A stretch of DNA of 64,000 nt from Hormiphora californensis (Eukaryota > Ctenophora > Tentaculata > Cydippida > Pleurobrachiidae). The notes under the pieces are model-generated. The model made no database searches and was not told the origin of the DNA. It saw only the letters and a list, made by a program, of their open reading frames with translations. Position 1 is the stretch's first letter; each line of letters starts with the position of its first letter. The position numbers and the translations under genes are program-made. The stretch spans positions 1,057,963-1,121,962 of the forward strand of contig CM035355.1 in the NCBI GenBank assembly GCA_020137815.1, in the 5' to 3' direction. Positions 23,772 to 36,420 of this stretch are shown piece after piece.

Positions 23772-25109
23772 TAGTCAGGGCATATGATGTCAATTTCATG
23801 GTGATTTTCGGCATAATTGTTATAAAGCTAATTCCACTTCTAGGAGGTCCTATTGGGTCCCTAGAACCACCAAAAAAAATGTTCGCGATTTGGTGGATGA
23901 AGAAGTTGGGTTTCCGGGCCACGCCCTTCTACCTATGTTTTGAGCCTGAGGCAAAAAACGCCAAAACTGCGCTTAGGGGAGGAGTAGGGACAAAATCAAG
24001 GGCACTAGAGTGTTCAGCGTCCTCGCATTAGTGGGGGTAGGTGCTGGAATTAAGTCTCTATCTTATCTGGTTAATTGGATAATTGGATAATTAGCTCTGC
24101 ACATAGCCGTTTTTGGCCGTATGGCTATAGCCATGTTAGGAAAGGAGTAGAGACAAAACCGAGGGCACTAAAGTGTTCAGCGTCCTTGAATTAGTGGGGG
24201 TAGGTGCTGGAATTAAGTCTCTATCTCATCTGGTTAATTAGATAATTGGATAATTAGGTCTGGGCATAGCCATTCTTGGCCATATGGCTATAGCCACTTA
24301 GGAATGGTTTATCGACTTTTCATTGGTGCCATTTTGTTCAGAAACGAATTTCAATCTAAGAGTTGTGGAAAAGTTTAGAGCCTATCTCTCACCGTTTTGG
24401 CGTTATTTGCGGTCAAAGTAGGCCAATTAACTAATTTTTTTGGCATTTTCGGCTGATTTGGCATACTTTGACCGCAAATAACGCCAAAACTGCAAGAGAT
24501 AGGCTCTAAATTTTTCCACAACTCTTAGATTAAAATTTTTTTCTGAACAAAATGGCACCAATGAAAAGTCGATAAACCATTCCTAAGTGGCTATAGCCAT
24601 ATGGCCAAGAATGGCTATGCCCAGACCTAATTATCCAATTATCTAATTAACCAGATGAGATAGAGACTTAATTCCAGCACCTACCCCCACTAATTCGAGG
24701 ACGCTGAACACTTTAGTGCCCTCGGTTTTGTCTCTACTCCTTTCCTAACATGGCTATAGCCATACGACCAAAAACGGCTATGTGCAGAGCTAATTATCCA
24801 ATTATCCAATTAACCAGATAAGATAGAGACTTAATTCCAGCACCTACCCCCACTAATGCGAGGACGCTGAACACTCTAGTGCCCTTGATTCTGTCCCTAC
24901 TCCTCCCCTAAGCGCAGTTTTGGCGTTTTTTGCCTCAGGCTCAAAACATAGGTAGAAGGGCGTGGCCCGGAAACGTAACTTCTTCATCCACCAAATCGCG
25001 AACATTTTTTTTGGTGGTTCTAGGGACCCAATAGGACCTCCTAGAAGTGGAATTAGCTTTATAACAATTATGCCGAAAATCTAACATCATATGCCCTGAC
25101 TATTGTGCG
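23772..25109. mobile_element. 1.3-kb foldback element
   Basis: Arms are reverse complements meeting near 24440; termini TAGTCAGGGCATATGATGT. Internal units (ggccatatggctatagcc, ttagataattggataatta) also occur in the foldback at 61260-63497, so both belong to one family. Within each arm a segment of about 125 bp is duplicated (near 24030-24130 and 24160-24260). No clear TSD and no transposase. Confidence 0.75.
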
Positions 25110-26014
25110 AGAAAAGATGTGAAAAGATGTGAGAATGTAGAAGATTTAGATATTCAAAATCTTGTTCCTGCTGTGAAAGATATGCACAACGGGGTCAGTT
25201 TTGGTAAAACTTTGACTTCTTTAGTAAATATTATACACATTGAAGCATGCCAAGAGAACTATTACTAGGACTCCTAGTAGGAGGTGTCCATTACCAAGGT
25301 GATGCGAAATGTTCAAATGTTGATTAATCTAGGAATTGCTAGTACTACTAGTAGTAGCTTATAAGTATGTTCAGCATCTATAACCACCCCAGGATGAGCT
25401 GTCAATATCCGAATGATTTTAAACATTATAGAGTTGATGAATTGATGGAATAGTTGAAATGAAGATGAAATGTTTGGATCGCCGATCGGGCATCCTTGCA
25501 CCGATCAACTTACGAAAAGCTCGGGTATGTTTGCTAGGTTTACCACGTCACTACTACTAGACCGCGGCGCCACATGTACTTTGATACTTGAAACATACTC
25601 AAGTACTTTTGGTAAACATACAGCATATCCGAATACTTTTCTGTAAGTTGGTCCCTTATAAGGGTACGCCAGTCCCAGCACCAAATATTCAACATCGAAC
25701 GACAGCTTGGTTTGTTGAAAGAATGTATGTGGTGTATCAGTACAAAACTCTTAAATATAAAACGTTCTTGGAACGAATTTCATCTAATCACATCCACACT
25801 GGTACATCATAGCCTCTCCAAAAATATCTTCCTATAAATAATGGTAGCTATAAGGCTGTAGATAAAGGATCCCTGATAAGTTAACAGTGATAGCACGTGA
25901 TCAAGAGAAATTATCGCCTATTCAGAATAGTATTCTCTAAAAAAACACAATTCAGTATCGCAAACCGATTTCCCTGGGGCTCTTTCCTGAATTGCCATTA
26001 GCCAGGTACTGTAC

Positions 26015-26117
26015 ATTATCCTTTTTTGACATATTTTCAGAAAATTGAGTTGTGTTATGTACATTGTAGTTACATAACACAACTCAATTTTCTGAAAATA
26101 TGTCAAAAAGGGATAAT
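26015..26117. repeat. Long perfect hairpin, about 45-bp arms
   Basis: attatcc...ttgacatattttcagaaaat...cataacac and its complement around a loop of about 10 bp. MITE-like. Confidence 0.75.
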
Positions 26118-26343
26118 TTCTAGTTTCTACTTTAGCATTACTGATCCGCGTGATGTATGTTGATTAGGCCAAAGAATTCTGTCATCAGGTAGGATCATAT
26201 CACCCCACCCAGGATCAGATCACACATACTACTGCACATTAGGGTACTGCATGTGATATGATCCCCATATAATATCAGAGATAGTAAGAGAGGGATAGAG
26301 AGATCCAAGCTCAGCCCTTCAACCATGTGTCACAGTCAGTTGC

Positions 26344-26349
26344 TTTATT
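26344..26349 (-). promoter_or_regulatory. Poly(A) signal AATAAA of the homeobox gene
   Basis: AATAAA on the minus strand, 188 bp downstream of the homeobox stop codon; the only clear hexamer I saw in that stretch. Confidence 0.5.
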
Positions 26350-26536
26350 CAATTGCAATCCTATTAATATATCTAGTTTAGCTAATATTTATACATTATT
26401 AAAAATATAGTAGTAATCGAAATAAGAGCAAATGCTTTTCGAGTCCATCACATTTATACTTATAACCAATTATACCTTGCAAATGACAATCATTTCAATA
26501 TAAATGTAAAATCAAAAGTATAAAATTGTTCCATCC

Positions 26537-27126
26537 TCATAGTAGAGATCCTCCATGGTTTGCCATTAAAATCTCCCCTCCTGGACCACCCTGTTTAAGC
26601 ATTGCCTTCTCTCTCCTCCATTTTGTTCTGCGGGAGGGGAGGTTTTAGTAACATGGTTAATGTGTTTTACACATTAAATATACTACATATTATGATATAG
26701 AAAGTAGTGGGGTAGTTTGGTAAAATATTCCGTTTTACTACGTACCCCAGTAAAAGCTTTTATATTACATACATGCACTTACTGCAGTAATAATATGGGA
26801 CAATAATACAGAAAAATTCCTTAAAAAAGTTAAATATAACATTAAAAATGCTGTCACAATTTGTTGCTAAATTTATTGTGCCTCCACTGGAATAATCTTG
26901 TTATGTTCTAACCCTCCCCCGAAACACAGTCTAGCCAGGCAATAATAATCAATAAATGGTGGTAATTTCCCCAAACTGTATCAAATTCAATATGGTTATA
27001 TTTTCTCACAGTCAAACCTAAAAGAAAGACTTAATTGTCGATTATAGACGGCAATACGTGGTACCCTAGCGTAACGCTTAACCGATCTCTGTCTGAAAGT
27101 GAATACCTCTCCTCTCTCTTTCTCTT

Positions 27127-27194
<68 letters not shown>

Positions 27195-30100
27195 CTTTTT
27201 CCTCACCATGCAATTCCCTCTTTCTATCTGTTCTTTCTCTAAAGTTAAAGTAGACGTACGTCATTCTGACAGGGTAGTTGACACTTGTGCCGGCAGTACT
27301 GCAATCCACCCCCATCCTGCTATTCAAAGTGTTAATGAACCCTACAGCACTCTGATGTGATAATACTTGCTGCCGTAGAACGTGCACACTGTGACATTTC
27401 AAATGACAAGGCCCCTTCCCTCACCTCTATAATTTCTCAAGGAAATTGGACTTTACTATTTACGATGTTCTAAATTGTCGTTCGCACGCTACTTAGCGCC
27501 CCGTTTCAGAGAAAAGTTAAATAAAGAGAGAAAGAGGGAGTAAGAGAGAATATAAGTGCATTGCAGTTATATTAATTAACGGCGTGTGGTGTGCTGTCAA
27601 AATGAACTCCTCCCATGATACACTTCGGGAGACCCAGGGAATTACCTTTAGTCAAGTGATAAAAGAGAGAAATTGAATGGAACGTGTTTAATTCTTGCTA
27701 CCGAAAATGAACAAGGTGGGAAGTGAAAATTGCACTTGCAGGATACATGTACTGCAATTCTTTTGAGCATGCTATATGAGATTAGAAGAGAACTTGACGT
27801 GTGAATTGTGAGAGAGAACCCAAAACAATAGTCAACAAGAAAAAACCAACCCCTAAAACTACTGTGCCCGAAATAGTGCGATACAAATTTAATTTGAACC
27901 ATCATTTTTATGATACATAAAGGTTAGGTACTGTAAAAGTTTCATTTTACATCTTCCATTAGAAAAACATAATTTCATCGCCTTCATTTTCATTATCCTA
28001 TCGCTATCAACATATTGAATTTTCTCTATTTTCCCATCTCCCTCCTCCCCCCAAGTAGAGAAAGAAGTCCTCCCTAGCAGTCGGTATAAAAGAACCGATA
28101 ATAAGCATCTAATTGTGTTTGTAGAGTGATAAGAAGGTCACAAGACCCGGCCCATGTGATGTCACGGGAACAATTCACAGCAAATATTTTCCATTTGCCA
28201 AGTACCCCTACTCTCGTGGAGAGAGAAAGAGAGAAAGAGAGAGAGAGAGAAAGAGAGAGAAAGAGAGAGAAGAAGGGCTTTGCAAGGTCTTCCAGGATAT
28301 CGGACAAGTGCACGCCCTATAACATGACACAAACATATATTATTGAGGGGGGATCGTGGTACGACATGAGCCCGACATTGTGGCTCACGTGCAGCAGCTG
28401 TCTGTTCAGGAGAGTCATATAAAGAAAGATAGAGAAAGATAGACCAATAGAAAGATATAGAAAGACATGGAGAGAGAGAGATATAATTGTATGTGAAATG
28501 AACAGATCGTGTATATGTTTCTCAATGGAGCGTGTAGAAGCTGTTATCGTGATAATGGATGGGCACTGACTACTGAGTTTGACCGTCGTTCGAGACATTA
28601 GATGTAAATTAATGACAGTTCATATCTAGCGTACTTCATTTTTCGTAAAACTCGGAGATCAAGGAAATTGAAAGTCTTGTGACAGATGTACCCACATACT
28701 TGTCAAATTTGGAGGAAGTTTCTAAATAATCTCGATCGAGATTATTTAGAAAAATCCTCCAAATTTGACAAGTAAGAATATTTGAAGTATAATTGCAATT
28801 ATTCAGCAGCCGATAGCAACACACTCTATCTTGCAAGGGTAGCCAGTGAGACGAATGATTATGATAGATGCTTACGAGAAAAGAGGGCATTTATAAGCTA
28901 ATAATAGTAATCTCATTCTCATAGTAACATACCTATTACAGTCGAACCCCGATTTACCGGAAGGGTAAACTTCCCCCGATATAGGAAATTAACAGTATTT
29001 CACCCCGATATACCGGGCACCCCGATTTACCGGGCAAAACCCTTTCCCCGAGCATCCCGGTAAATCGGGGTCCGACTGTATACCTAAATTGAGTATTTGT
29101 AATTTATGAACTATCGTTCGATAGTTTGTGTCGCCATGTGGCTCTAAAATATTTGTGTGGTAGCTCTCATAGTAGTTATCACCTATTATCGTTTCTATAT
29201 GATGAAGGACTATGTTTCTCTATTCCTGATGTATAATAGTCTCGAGCCTATCATTGGGGAGAGGTATAGTAATTGAAAATTAAAAGCACCTGTCACATAT
29301 ATATCGATTACACCTGTCACCTCCTCATTTCTCCCCATTAATTGTATTATGTACATCAACTAGGGTAACCCTATACAGAGACACTTAATGAACCCATAAC
29401 TTCTGCCGAATTTGGAATGATACTGGTGGTAGGTTACTATTTGCTGAATTTCACATTTTAAAAGTGTATGATGTCATTACATGTACATACATAACTCATT
29501 AATCATCAATCATCCTTAATTCTTACTAAATACTAAGAAACAAAATTGTATTCTATAATTTAACATTCAATCATGTTAACCGTATAAATGCCTCCTTACA
29601 TGAATATATTTATTATGTCGGGAAAATTTATAACGTAAAAACTAAATATGTTATGTATACAGGAAAAAAAACAATAAAACATAAAGAACATACCTGCGAT
29701 TTTGGAACCAGATTTTAACTTGGCATTCTGTCATGTGTAGTGCAGCCGCGAGAAGTATTCGATCGTGGGTGCTTAGATACTTCTGAATGAGTGACAGGTT
29801 ACAACACGATATTATAAATGCACTAAGTAGCAAAGGGGGGATCTTATAATATATGTATTACTATGTATGTACTATTAAGATACAGTCGGACCCCGATTTA
29901 GTGGCATCCTCGGGGGGGAAAAAATCCTGCCACTAAATCGGGGTGCCACTAAATCGAGGTGAGCCATATTTGGCCCATAAAAACCTATTTTATGCCCAAA
30001 ATGCTATACTAAAACTAAAGACACCTCCAACTGATATATGCAATGTTCATGTATTGTTGAGGGGGGGACGACATGTTAATTGTTAATAAATCACCTCTTT

Positions 30101-33100
30101 TTTTTATTTTGTTAATTAACGTTAATTAACAAAATTAACAAAGTTAACAAATCAGCAAAGACTGTTCTTATTGGTTGATAATACGACTTTAACTGGTTTA
30201 ATTTTATAGTTTAATGACTTTTCTAACACATATATACACAAACAAGGCCTATTCCGATAACCAAAGTCCGACATACATGTTTTTTGGCTCAAAATCGATA
30301 AAAATCCAAAAGTTACAAATATTTCAATTTAGCGTATAAAATCTCACTTTAACGTGATTTTTTCATTGATAATCGATTCTTTGAACGAAAGAAGATGATG
30401 TACAACGTTTCTGTCGGAAAAAGAAACAAAATATTTCCAAAATCAATTTTTGGTCAAAAATTGAAAATTTGCTTCGCTACAAATCCTTGTGTTTTTTTTA
30501 GAAAAATTTATTTTTGGGATATTTTTGTTTTATGGTAAATTCATGAGTCTTATTTAGTTTTTAGGGTTAAAAAAAGTGGATTAGGGTCAATTGACTTCAA
30601 TTGCGGTTTAGTTTGGCTAGTTTTTATTAAAATTTACACAGAGGAACAAATCGCTGTAAAAAAGCTGTAGTAGAGGTAGCGGTGGTGTGTAAATCGTGCA
30701 GAAGGAACATCTTTGCTCGCATAACAAGTGTTAAATACCAAAAACACGTGCTAAAGGTGATTTAGATGGCATAAATGGCATTTGTTAACGTTTGTTAACT
30801 TTTTGTTAATTTTGTTAATAAATCACCTGTTTTCTCGATGTTAATATTAACAAAGTTAACAAAATTAACATGTCGCACCCCCCATTGTTGACATGATCAT
30901 TTCTGATTAGAAATAGAAAACTATAAAATAATTTTTTCAAAAAATTGTGAAAAATTTTCGAAGTTTAAATACCGGCCCGTCCGATTTGTGTTTCGAATCG
31001 ATGCAGCTTACTGGATATCCTGTCTAATTAGCGGGTTCGAAACGAACCGATACGTGATACCATGCCGAATTGGGGCACCCTAAGCAGGTGAGGAAGTATC
31101 AAAATTTCAAAATAACTTTTTCTCTCCAAATTTATGGGGAGCACCGATCAAAGCATTGGCAATCTTACTGTAAAATTTTGCAAAAAAAAGGTTTTAAAAT
31201 TTTTAAAGGTATACCAGCCACGTCCGAATCCTGTTTCGAATCGGTGCATCTTATCGCATGTCCTGCTACTAATTAGACGGTTCGGGACGAATCGAAACGT
31301 GATCCCCATCGAATCGAAATTTTGACGCTTGGTGAACTTGTGATTCAATGGCCCCATGGGGATCACGTATCGGTTCGTTCCGAACCGTCTAATTAGCAGC
31401 AGGACATGCGATAAGATTCACTGATTCGAAAAACGATTCGGACGTGGCTGGTGTTTCTTTGAAAAATTTTCAAAAAAATTTCACAAAAACAAGAATTATG
31501 TGCATTATGTATCCATAATGCTACGTTTCCCTGCCCTCTTCGATTTGCCATTCAACTCGCCATTAAGCTGTCCGCAAAATGGGGATTTGTGTTTTTCGAA
31601 CTTTTGAAAAAAACGCAAAACATATTTTTCAAATTCTCCATTTTCCCCAAAAACGCGCGGCCGATATAAAACAAATTTTGCCGCGCGTTACAGTTTATAG
31701 CCGCGCACGCCTCATAAATTTTCAATAGTTTGTGGGCGCGCATGTTACTCCGCAAACTTCAAATCGCGCGCGCCGCACGGTTACCCCTCGCAACGAAAGT
31801 GTGACCAAAAAATGTCCCTCTACCGATTAGTTAGTATACCAAAATGTCGTTTTCGAATTCTAACCCTGCTATGCCTTTTTACAAAGTAAAAAGGCATCCG
31901 GGTGGATGCCTTCGGCATCCACCCGGGCAGGGAAAAAATTCAAAAATTTTTGGGGGAAAAAAATCCTGCCACTAAATCGGGGTGCCACTAAATCGGGGGC
32001 CACTAAATCGGGGTCCGACTGTATTAACAAAATACAAAAATGAAAGGGCTTTTGCCTTTTGCAAAGCAAGAATTCATCCGGGCCAATGCAATTGATCAGA
32101 GGTTAAAGGTAAAATTATGGGGGGGGGGGGGGCAGGCCAAAAAAGCCAGATCAATCCCGGATTACAGGGCGGGTTTGGCTTTTTTGGCCCTACATTTTTT
32201 AGATAAAAAAGCCAGATCAAAAAAAGCCAGAAATTTTCGGGAAAAAAAGCCAAAAAAAAGCCAGATCAAAAAAGGGCAAAAGGCCAGATCAAAAAAGCCA
32301 GATCCAAAAAGCCAGACCTGGGACCAAAAAAGGCCAGATCAAAAAGCCAGGTCAATCCCGGATTTCAGGGCGGGCTTGGATTTTTTTGGCGTTATCCCCC
32401 CCCCCCCATTATTCTATAGAAAAAACAGTAGGGTAAACACAATAACATAAATTTCCATTTACCCCAATAGCCATTTTGCAAGGTAGACCGGTGGACAAGT
32501 TATACTTTCCCTATAATTAAAATTATAGCCGGGCTACCGCCCATGGTTGCAAATACAGATTGTATTTGCTAGAAGACAAGGGGTTCCAAAATCACAGAAA
32601 GTTGATACCTGAGTGGCGAATTTTCGTTCCAGTCCAAAGACCTGTGCTCTGCTGAAGGTGGTTCTCGTCTTTTTCTTTTTCCGTGCACCCGCTTCTGAAG
32701 AAAGTACTTTATTTATCATAGAGGTTTAGTAAAATATTAATTGCAGGGTACATCTGTACGTGGTCCAATGAAACAGTGGTATTATATTATCTGATACTAC
32801 TGTGCGTGAAAGTCGATAAATAACCAACATTGGTGGTTGAAGGTGGCGGCTTACTATATCATAATTTCTAGAAGATCTTTTATTATCTTTAAAAGTCTGA
32901 TATAGGGAACATAGTCATAGCTTAGAAGTGATTGAAGGGCTCTGAGTGTACTGAGTTCAGAGCCCTTGTGAGACTAAGAACTTCCGATGCCACTTGCTTG
33001 CCCCCGGTCTTAAAACATCGGGGGCAAGCAAGTGGCATCGGAAGTTCTTAGTCTCACAAGGGCTCTGAACTCAGTACACTCAGCCCCGGTGATACCAGGG

Positions 33101-33151
33101 GCACGGAGAAGTTGCGGAAAAAAAAAAAAAAGTGATTGAGAGAGAGAGAGC

Positions 33152-33243
<92 letters not shown>

Positions 33244-35364
33244 GATCATATATTTAGCTAACATGCTAAACGGTTTAGCCCTAACCAAGCGATATATTAT
33301 TTATTATGTAATCTAAATTATATCATACACACCATTTGCATTTCATCGAAGAATAAATTTCAATTTTCAATAAATATCATTGCCGAGAATTTAGCATTTC
33401 TTTCTCAACAGATGATTCACTATATCGCTTGTCAAAATGTATAACCGGCCGATCTTTGAATGAATAATATGAATCAACAGTTATTATGACATGATTTATC
33501 TGGTGGAACTCCCAACCGATGAGTCAAATATACAAATACATCACATGTATGTAATGGTCTATACCTGATATAGAAATGTTATCGACCGCCGCAGAAGTAA
33601 AATGGGCATATCCCGCCAGAATGCCGAGCTGTGAGGACAACAGATCATATCTTGCCAGGGCAGCTTCTTTTAGTTGCCTATTGGGAGAGAAAACATCATT
33701 GACCTTGGAATGCCGAGAAAATAAATCACCATATCGTCCTCTTAAAATACTTGTTGAGTTAGACCAACGAAAACTGAATTTCATTATTTGATTTCACAAC
33801 TTACTCTAAATGTCGAGCACAGGGAATGTTTCCTAAAATGGGGTTACTGATGCAAGACGGACAATTCCCAGAAGTTCCAATCATCGGTGATCCTGGAATT
33901 TTACTGAAATTGATATATAAATTAATTGGAGTTGTCTCAAGATTAAATATTTTTCTCGAATGTTCTCTTTGTCTCCCGCTCCTATAATCATTAATTTCAG
34001 CATATATTATCTTTCCAGGTCGAAAGTATAGTAGAATTAACCTAGTAACTATGTACCTGGTTTCCAGAAAGGTTGGTGTATCGCCGCATTTACCCTTCAC
34101 GATCACACTGCTTTGGGACGATCTACAATGAACGGGGTAGTAAAAGTCTGAGAATTGCACAATGTGGTTAAGGAACATGGGAATCAAGTAAAATGGGCTA
34201 TATTATATTGTATATAATTATATTTGAGTTATATGGTCCGTATAACATTAGTTGTCCCAGTCCCAATATTATATTGTCTCGCCTTGCGGAGCTGGATAAC
34301 CTCTTAACATATTGGAGTTGAAACTTTCAAAGTAAGTGCTCATAGAGGTTGAATTAGCACCAGGGATTACTGTTATGTCTAGACATTGACAATGGAGCCC
34401 CCCCCTCCCCCAAAAAAGACGAACGTGTTGCACTACGGATAATTGTCGAAAAAATGATTCAACAAAAGAACATTTCTACCGAGAGACATCTTGTTACCTT
34501 GGTGATGAGAAAGATAGGAGGTCAGCTGCTGCAGTTGTCAGAGCACCTCCTGCAGTGGACGGGGAGGGAGTTCGGAAGGACAGGATTTGTGGAGATGATG
34601 GTATTTTATCAACCTATTGGGATATAAACCGTTAAAATTTAGACAGTCATTGAGTCACAAAGCAAATGCTCCGGTTGCTACCCACCTATTAACTACTATG
34701 TCTCAGACTAACTATATTGCAATAGCATATATTAATCTTTCAATAGTATACTTAATTAACTAGCCATAAAATGCAGCATACTGCATTTCAACACTTAACC
34801 AGAACCACTTTAAATCAATCTAACCCCCTGATCCATTATCTTGGGTATGCTTATATATCAAATTAGCATGGTCATATTATAATAGTATTATAACATTAAA
34901 GTTGACGCAAAACTGACCAACCCTCTTTGATTTTGAATCATAAAAGCATTTGCAACCTTACTAATGGAACTTATAAACTCTGGTTTGCCATGGGTCACGT
35001 TATGCTACCAATAGTATTATATTCACTATTCAGTGAGGTAAACAAATCTCAAAGTCATTATAAGACAGGTCATTATAAGACAGTTCATTCTAGATTCACT
35101 ATTCAGTGAGGTAACAGATCTCAATGTCATTATAATTTATAAGACAGGTCATTCTAGATTATCATGTCTGCATAATGATAATGAACTAGGTGGTCACTAA
35201 AAACCAGTGTGAAGCTTTGAAACAACTATCTAAGTTTCACTACTACTTACTAGATATATATCACACTATTGTAAACTAAAACCCACCGGTTTAATGACTG
35301 GTTTGAGAAGTTGTTCAATGGAAAATGTTGATGTTGGATGACTACTCAGCTCAGCAAGAGACAT
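26537..35364 (-). CDS. NK-like (ANTP-class) homeobox transcription factor, 7 exons
   Basis: Nuclear DNA-binding regulator. Exons on the minus strand: 35364-35287, 34613-34498, 33903-33805, 33677-33565, 32694-32609, 29782-29694, 26627-26537. Every junction is GT-AG and phase-matched; total 672 nt, 223 aa. The N terminus carries an Eh1-like repression motif ([10 protein letters not shown], residues 13-22), the site that recruits Groucho in NK-class proteins. The homeodomain is residues 142-201, exactly 60 positions: [18 protein letters not shown] in helix 1, [14 protein letters not shown] in helix 3, with W48, F49, N51 and R53 conserved. Helix 1 looks most like Hmx/NK5; the RTKWRR end is like NK6/NK7, so the subfamily is unresolved. 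Introns fall after homeodomain position 23 and within codon 53. The 2.8-kb intron between exons 5 and 6 holds nested transposons. The short C-terminal tail ends NHGGSLL. Confidence 0.92.
27109..27196. repeat. CT microsatellite
   Basis: (CT)n with few interruptions, inside the last homeobox-gene intron. Confidence 0.9.
28216..28272. repeat. AG-rich tract
   Basis: Imperfect (AG)n of about 55 bp with AAAG interruptions, in the last homeobox-gene intron. Confidence 0.8.
28697..28774. repeat. Hairpin centred on CTCGATCGAG
   Basis: tacttgtcaaatttggagga ... tcctccaaatttgacaagta, with an inner perfect palindrome through tctcgatcgaga. Almost no loop, so it can form a cruciform. Confidence 0.75.
28939..29078. 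mobile_element. Intact 140-bp pogo/Tigger-like MITE, TA TSD
   Basis: CAGTCGAACCCCGATTTACC at the left, complement GGTAAATCGGGGTCCGACTG at the right, flanked by TA on each side. TA duplication plus CAGT...ACTG ends are typical of the pogo/Tigger branch of Tc1/mariner. Only TIR-related sequence lies inside. Confidence 0.85.
30061..30883. mobile_element. 823-bp hAT-like element, 8-bp TSD, nested
   Basis: Starts GGGGGGGACGACATGTTAAT and ends TTAACATGTCGCACCCCCC, with ATTGTTGA on both sides (30053-30060, 30884-30891). Subterminal gttaacaaa / tttgttaac repeats. Non-autonomous. Confidence 0.85.
31007..31450. repeat. Cluster of three copies of a cgaaccg/aattag unit
   Basis: Phrases such as cgaaccgatacgtgat, gtctaattag and catgcgataag recur in direct and inverted order at about 31010-31065, 31210-31305 and 31355-31445. 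Foldback-like; boundaries uncertain. Confidence 0.5.
31795..31890. repeat. Dispersed 95-bp repeat shared with 55496-55590
   Basis: aatgtccctctaccgattag through cctttttacaaagtaaaaag is essentially identical at both sites, which are 23.7 kb apart. Confidence 0.8.
32119..32407. repeat. gccagatcaaaaa minisatellite bounded by poly-G and poly-C
   Basis: A G run at the left and C run at the right enclose inverted aatcccggat-type segments and many aaaaagccagatc units. Flanking ATTAT appears on both sides (32114-32118, 32408-32412), possibly a short duplication. A related array lies at about 37650-37790. The ORF across it (Lys/Ser/Arg rich) is not a gene. Confidence 0.6.
32942..33082. repeat. Perfect 141-bp palindrome, about 62-bp arms
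   Basis: ctgagtgtactgagttcaga...cttgcttgccccc and its exact complement around ggtcttaaaacat. No mismatch seen, so it is recent or conserved by conversion. Between homeobox exons 4 and 5. Confidence 0.85.
33137..33240. repeat. AG microsatellite
   Basis: (AG)n of about 100 bp in the homeobox-gene intron. Confidence 0.95.
35040..35160. repeat. Local tandem duplication
   Basis: cactattcagtgaggtaac and cattataagacaggtcatt are each present two to three times in direct order. In intron 1 of the homeobox gene. Confidence 0.7.
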
Positions 35365-35694
35365 GATGGCTCAGCTTCGGAAGGCAATGAATTGGAAATG
35401 AACAATAAACAATACCAAATATATATTTCGGGAATTATATTTGTTGACTAACATATGGGGTTTCCCCTCTCTTCTCCTTTATTTGAAACGCGTTGCAATT
35501 GTCCCACAGATGAGAACACACAGGCATGGGTCACGTGTCGTTTCGGCTATTGGTTGTCTTGGAAACACATGGTGCGACGTACGGTACGTCACCGCGCAAA
35601 GTTATTATCACGTGACTTGAAATGCGAATATTTGTTGGTTTTCATCCGTAGTTTGACATTTGTTCTCGCTCTCACTCCTCTACTCATTCACAGC

Positions 35695-35697
<3 letters not shown>

Positions 35698-35737
<40 letters not shown>

Positions 35738-35773
35738 TCTCCCTCTCTCTCTCTCACTCTCTCCCCCTCATTC
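35698..35773. repeat. CT microsatellite
   Basis: (CT)n with CCCT interruptions. Confidence 0.9.
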
Positions 35774-36120
35774 TCTCTAATACCACTACTGCAAAAGTGC
35801 ACAAGTTTAAATGGTCCGCCGGAGGACTTGTGTAGCATGGTACGATGAGTTTTATCTACAATTAACACCTACTGCTACTGGTCACGTGATACTAAATATT
35901 TGTCACGTGACTCACTATATATCACGTGACCAGGAGGTAGTTAATGGCTGTGTGACCGGGTTAACCAGGCAGAATTGTTTAACAACAACAACAACAGCTA
36001 CTCAGGATATTGTTGACGGGGAGAGGAGAGAGAGGGAGGCAGACGTTTTGACGCCGCGGGAGTACCCGACAGAACGACAATTAGTACAGACGATTCCCTC
36101 CTCTCACTGCATTGTATCAG

Positions 36121-36127
36121 AGAAAAA

Positions 36128-36181
<54 letters not shown>

Positions 36182-36345
36182 GAAGAGAGAAGAGAGAAGT
36201 AGAGAGAGAGAGAGCAACTAGAGAAGAGAGAGACGAGAGATTAAGAGGGTGTAACGAAAAGTAGAGGTAAATAACTATATGTAGAAAGAGACAGATGAGA
36301 GAATACGAGACGAGATGAGAGAGAGAAAGAGAGAGAGAATAAGAG

Positions 36346-36381
<36 letters not shown>

Positions 36382-36420
36382 TAAGAGAGAATAAGAGAGA
36401 ATAAGAGAGAGAGAGAGAGT
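36121..36420. repeat. AG-rich microsatellite block
   Basis: Several (AG)n runs with aataag and ggaa interruptions over about 300 bp. Confidence 0.9.

Larger units (their letters stand above)
18107..26536. other. Gene-poor interval between GPCR and homeobox genes
   Basis: About 8.4 kb in which I found no splice-supported exon. It holds dispersed repeats, foldback hairpins, an AG tract and AT-rich sequence, listed separately. ATG ORFs at 19190-19534 and 20271-20522 show no domain or composition signal. The regulatory sequence of the GPCR presumably lies at its left edge. Confidence 0.5.
29883..32021. mobile_element. 2.1-kb pogo/Tigger-like element with nested insertions
   Basis: CAGTCGGACCCCGATTTAGT and ACTAAATCGGGGTCCGACTG ends with flanking TA. 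Variant family: the termini use tttagtgg rather than tttaccgg. Repeated cactaaatcgggg lies near both ends. The interior holds an 8-bp-TSD element (30061-30883) and an IR cluster (31007-31450). No transposase ORF survives. It lies wholly in the intron that interrupts the homeobox. Confidence 0.8.

Noticed and set aside
28180-28200. GKWK codons as the last homeobox exon
   Set aside because: No acceptor in phase; the exon at 26627-26537 gives RTKWRR with a strong acceptor and matching phase.
32040-32450. 136-codon Lys/Ser/Arg-rich ORF
   Set aside because: Produced by the aaaaagccagatc minisatellite.
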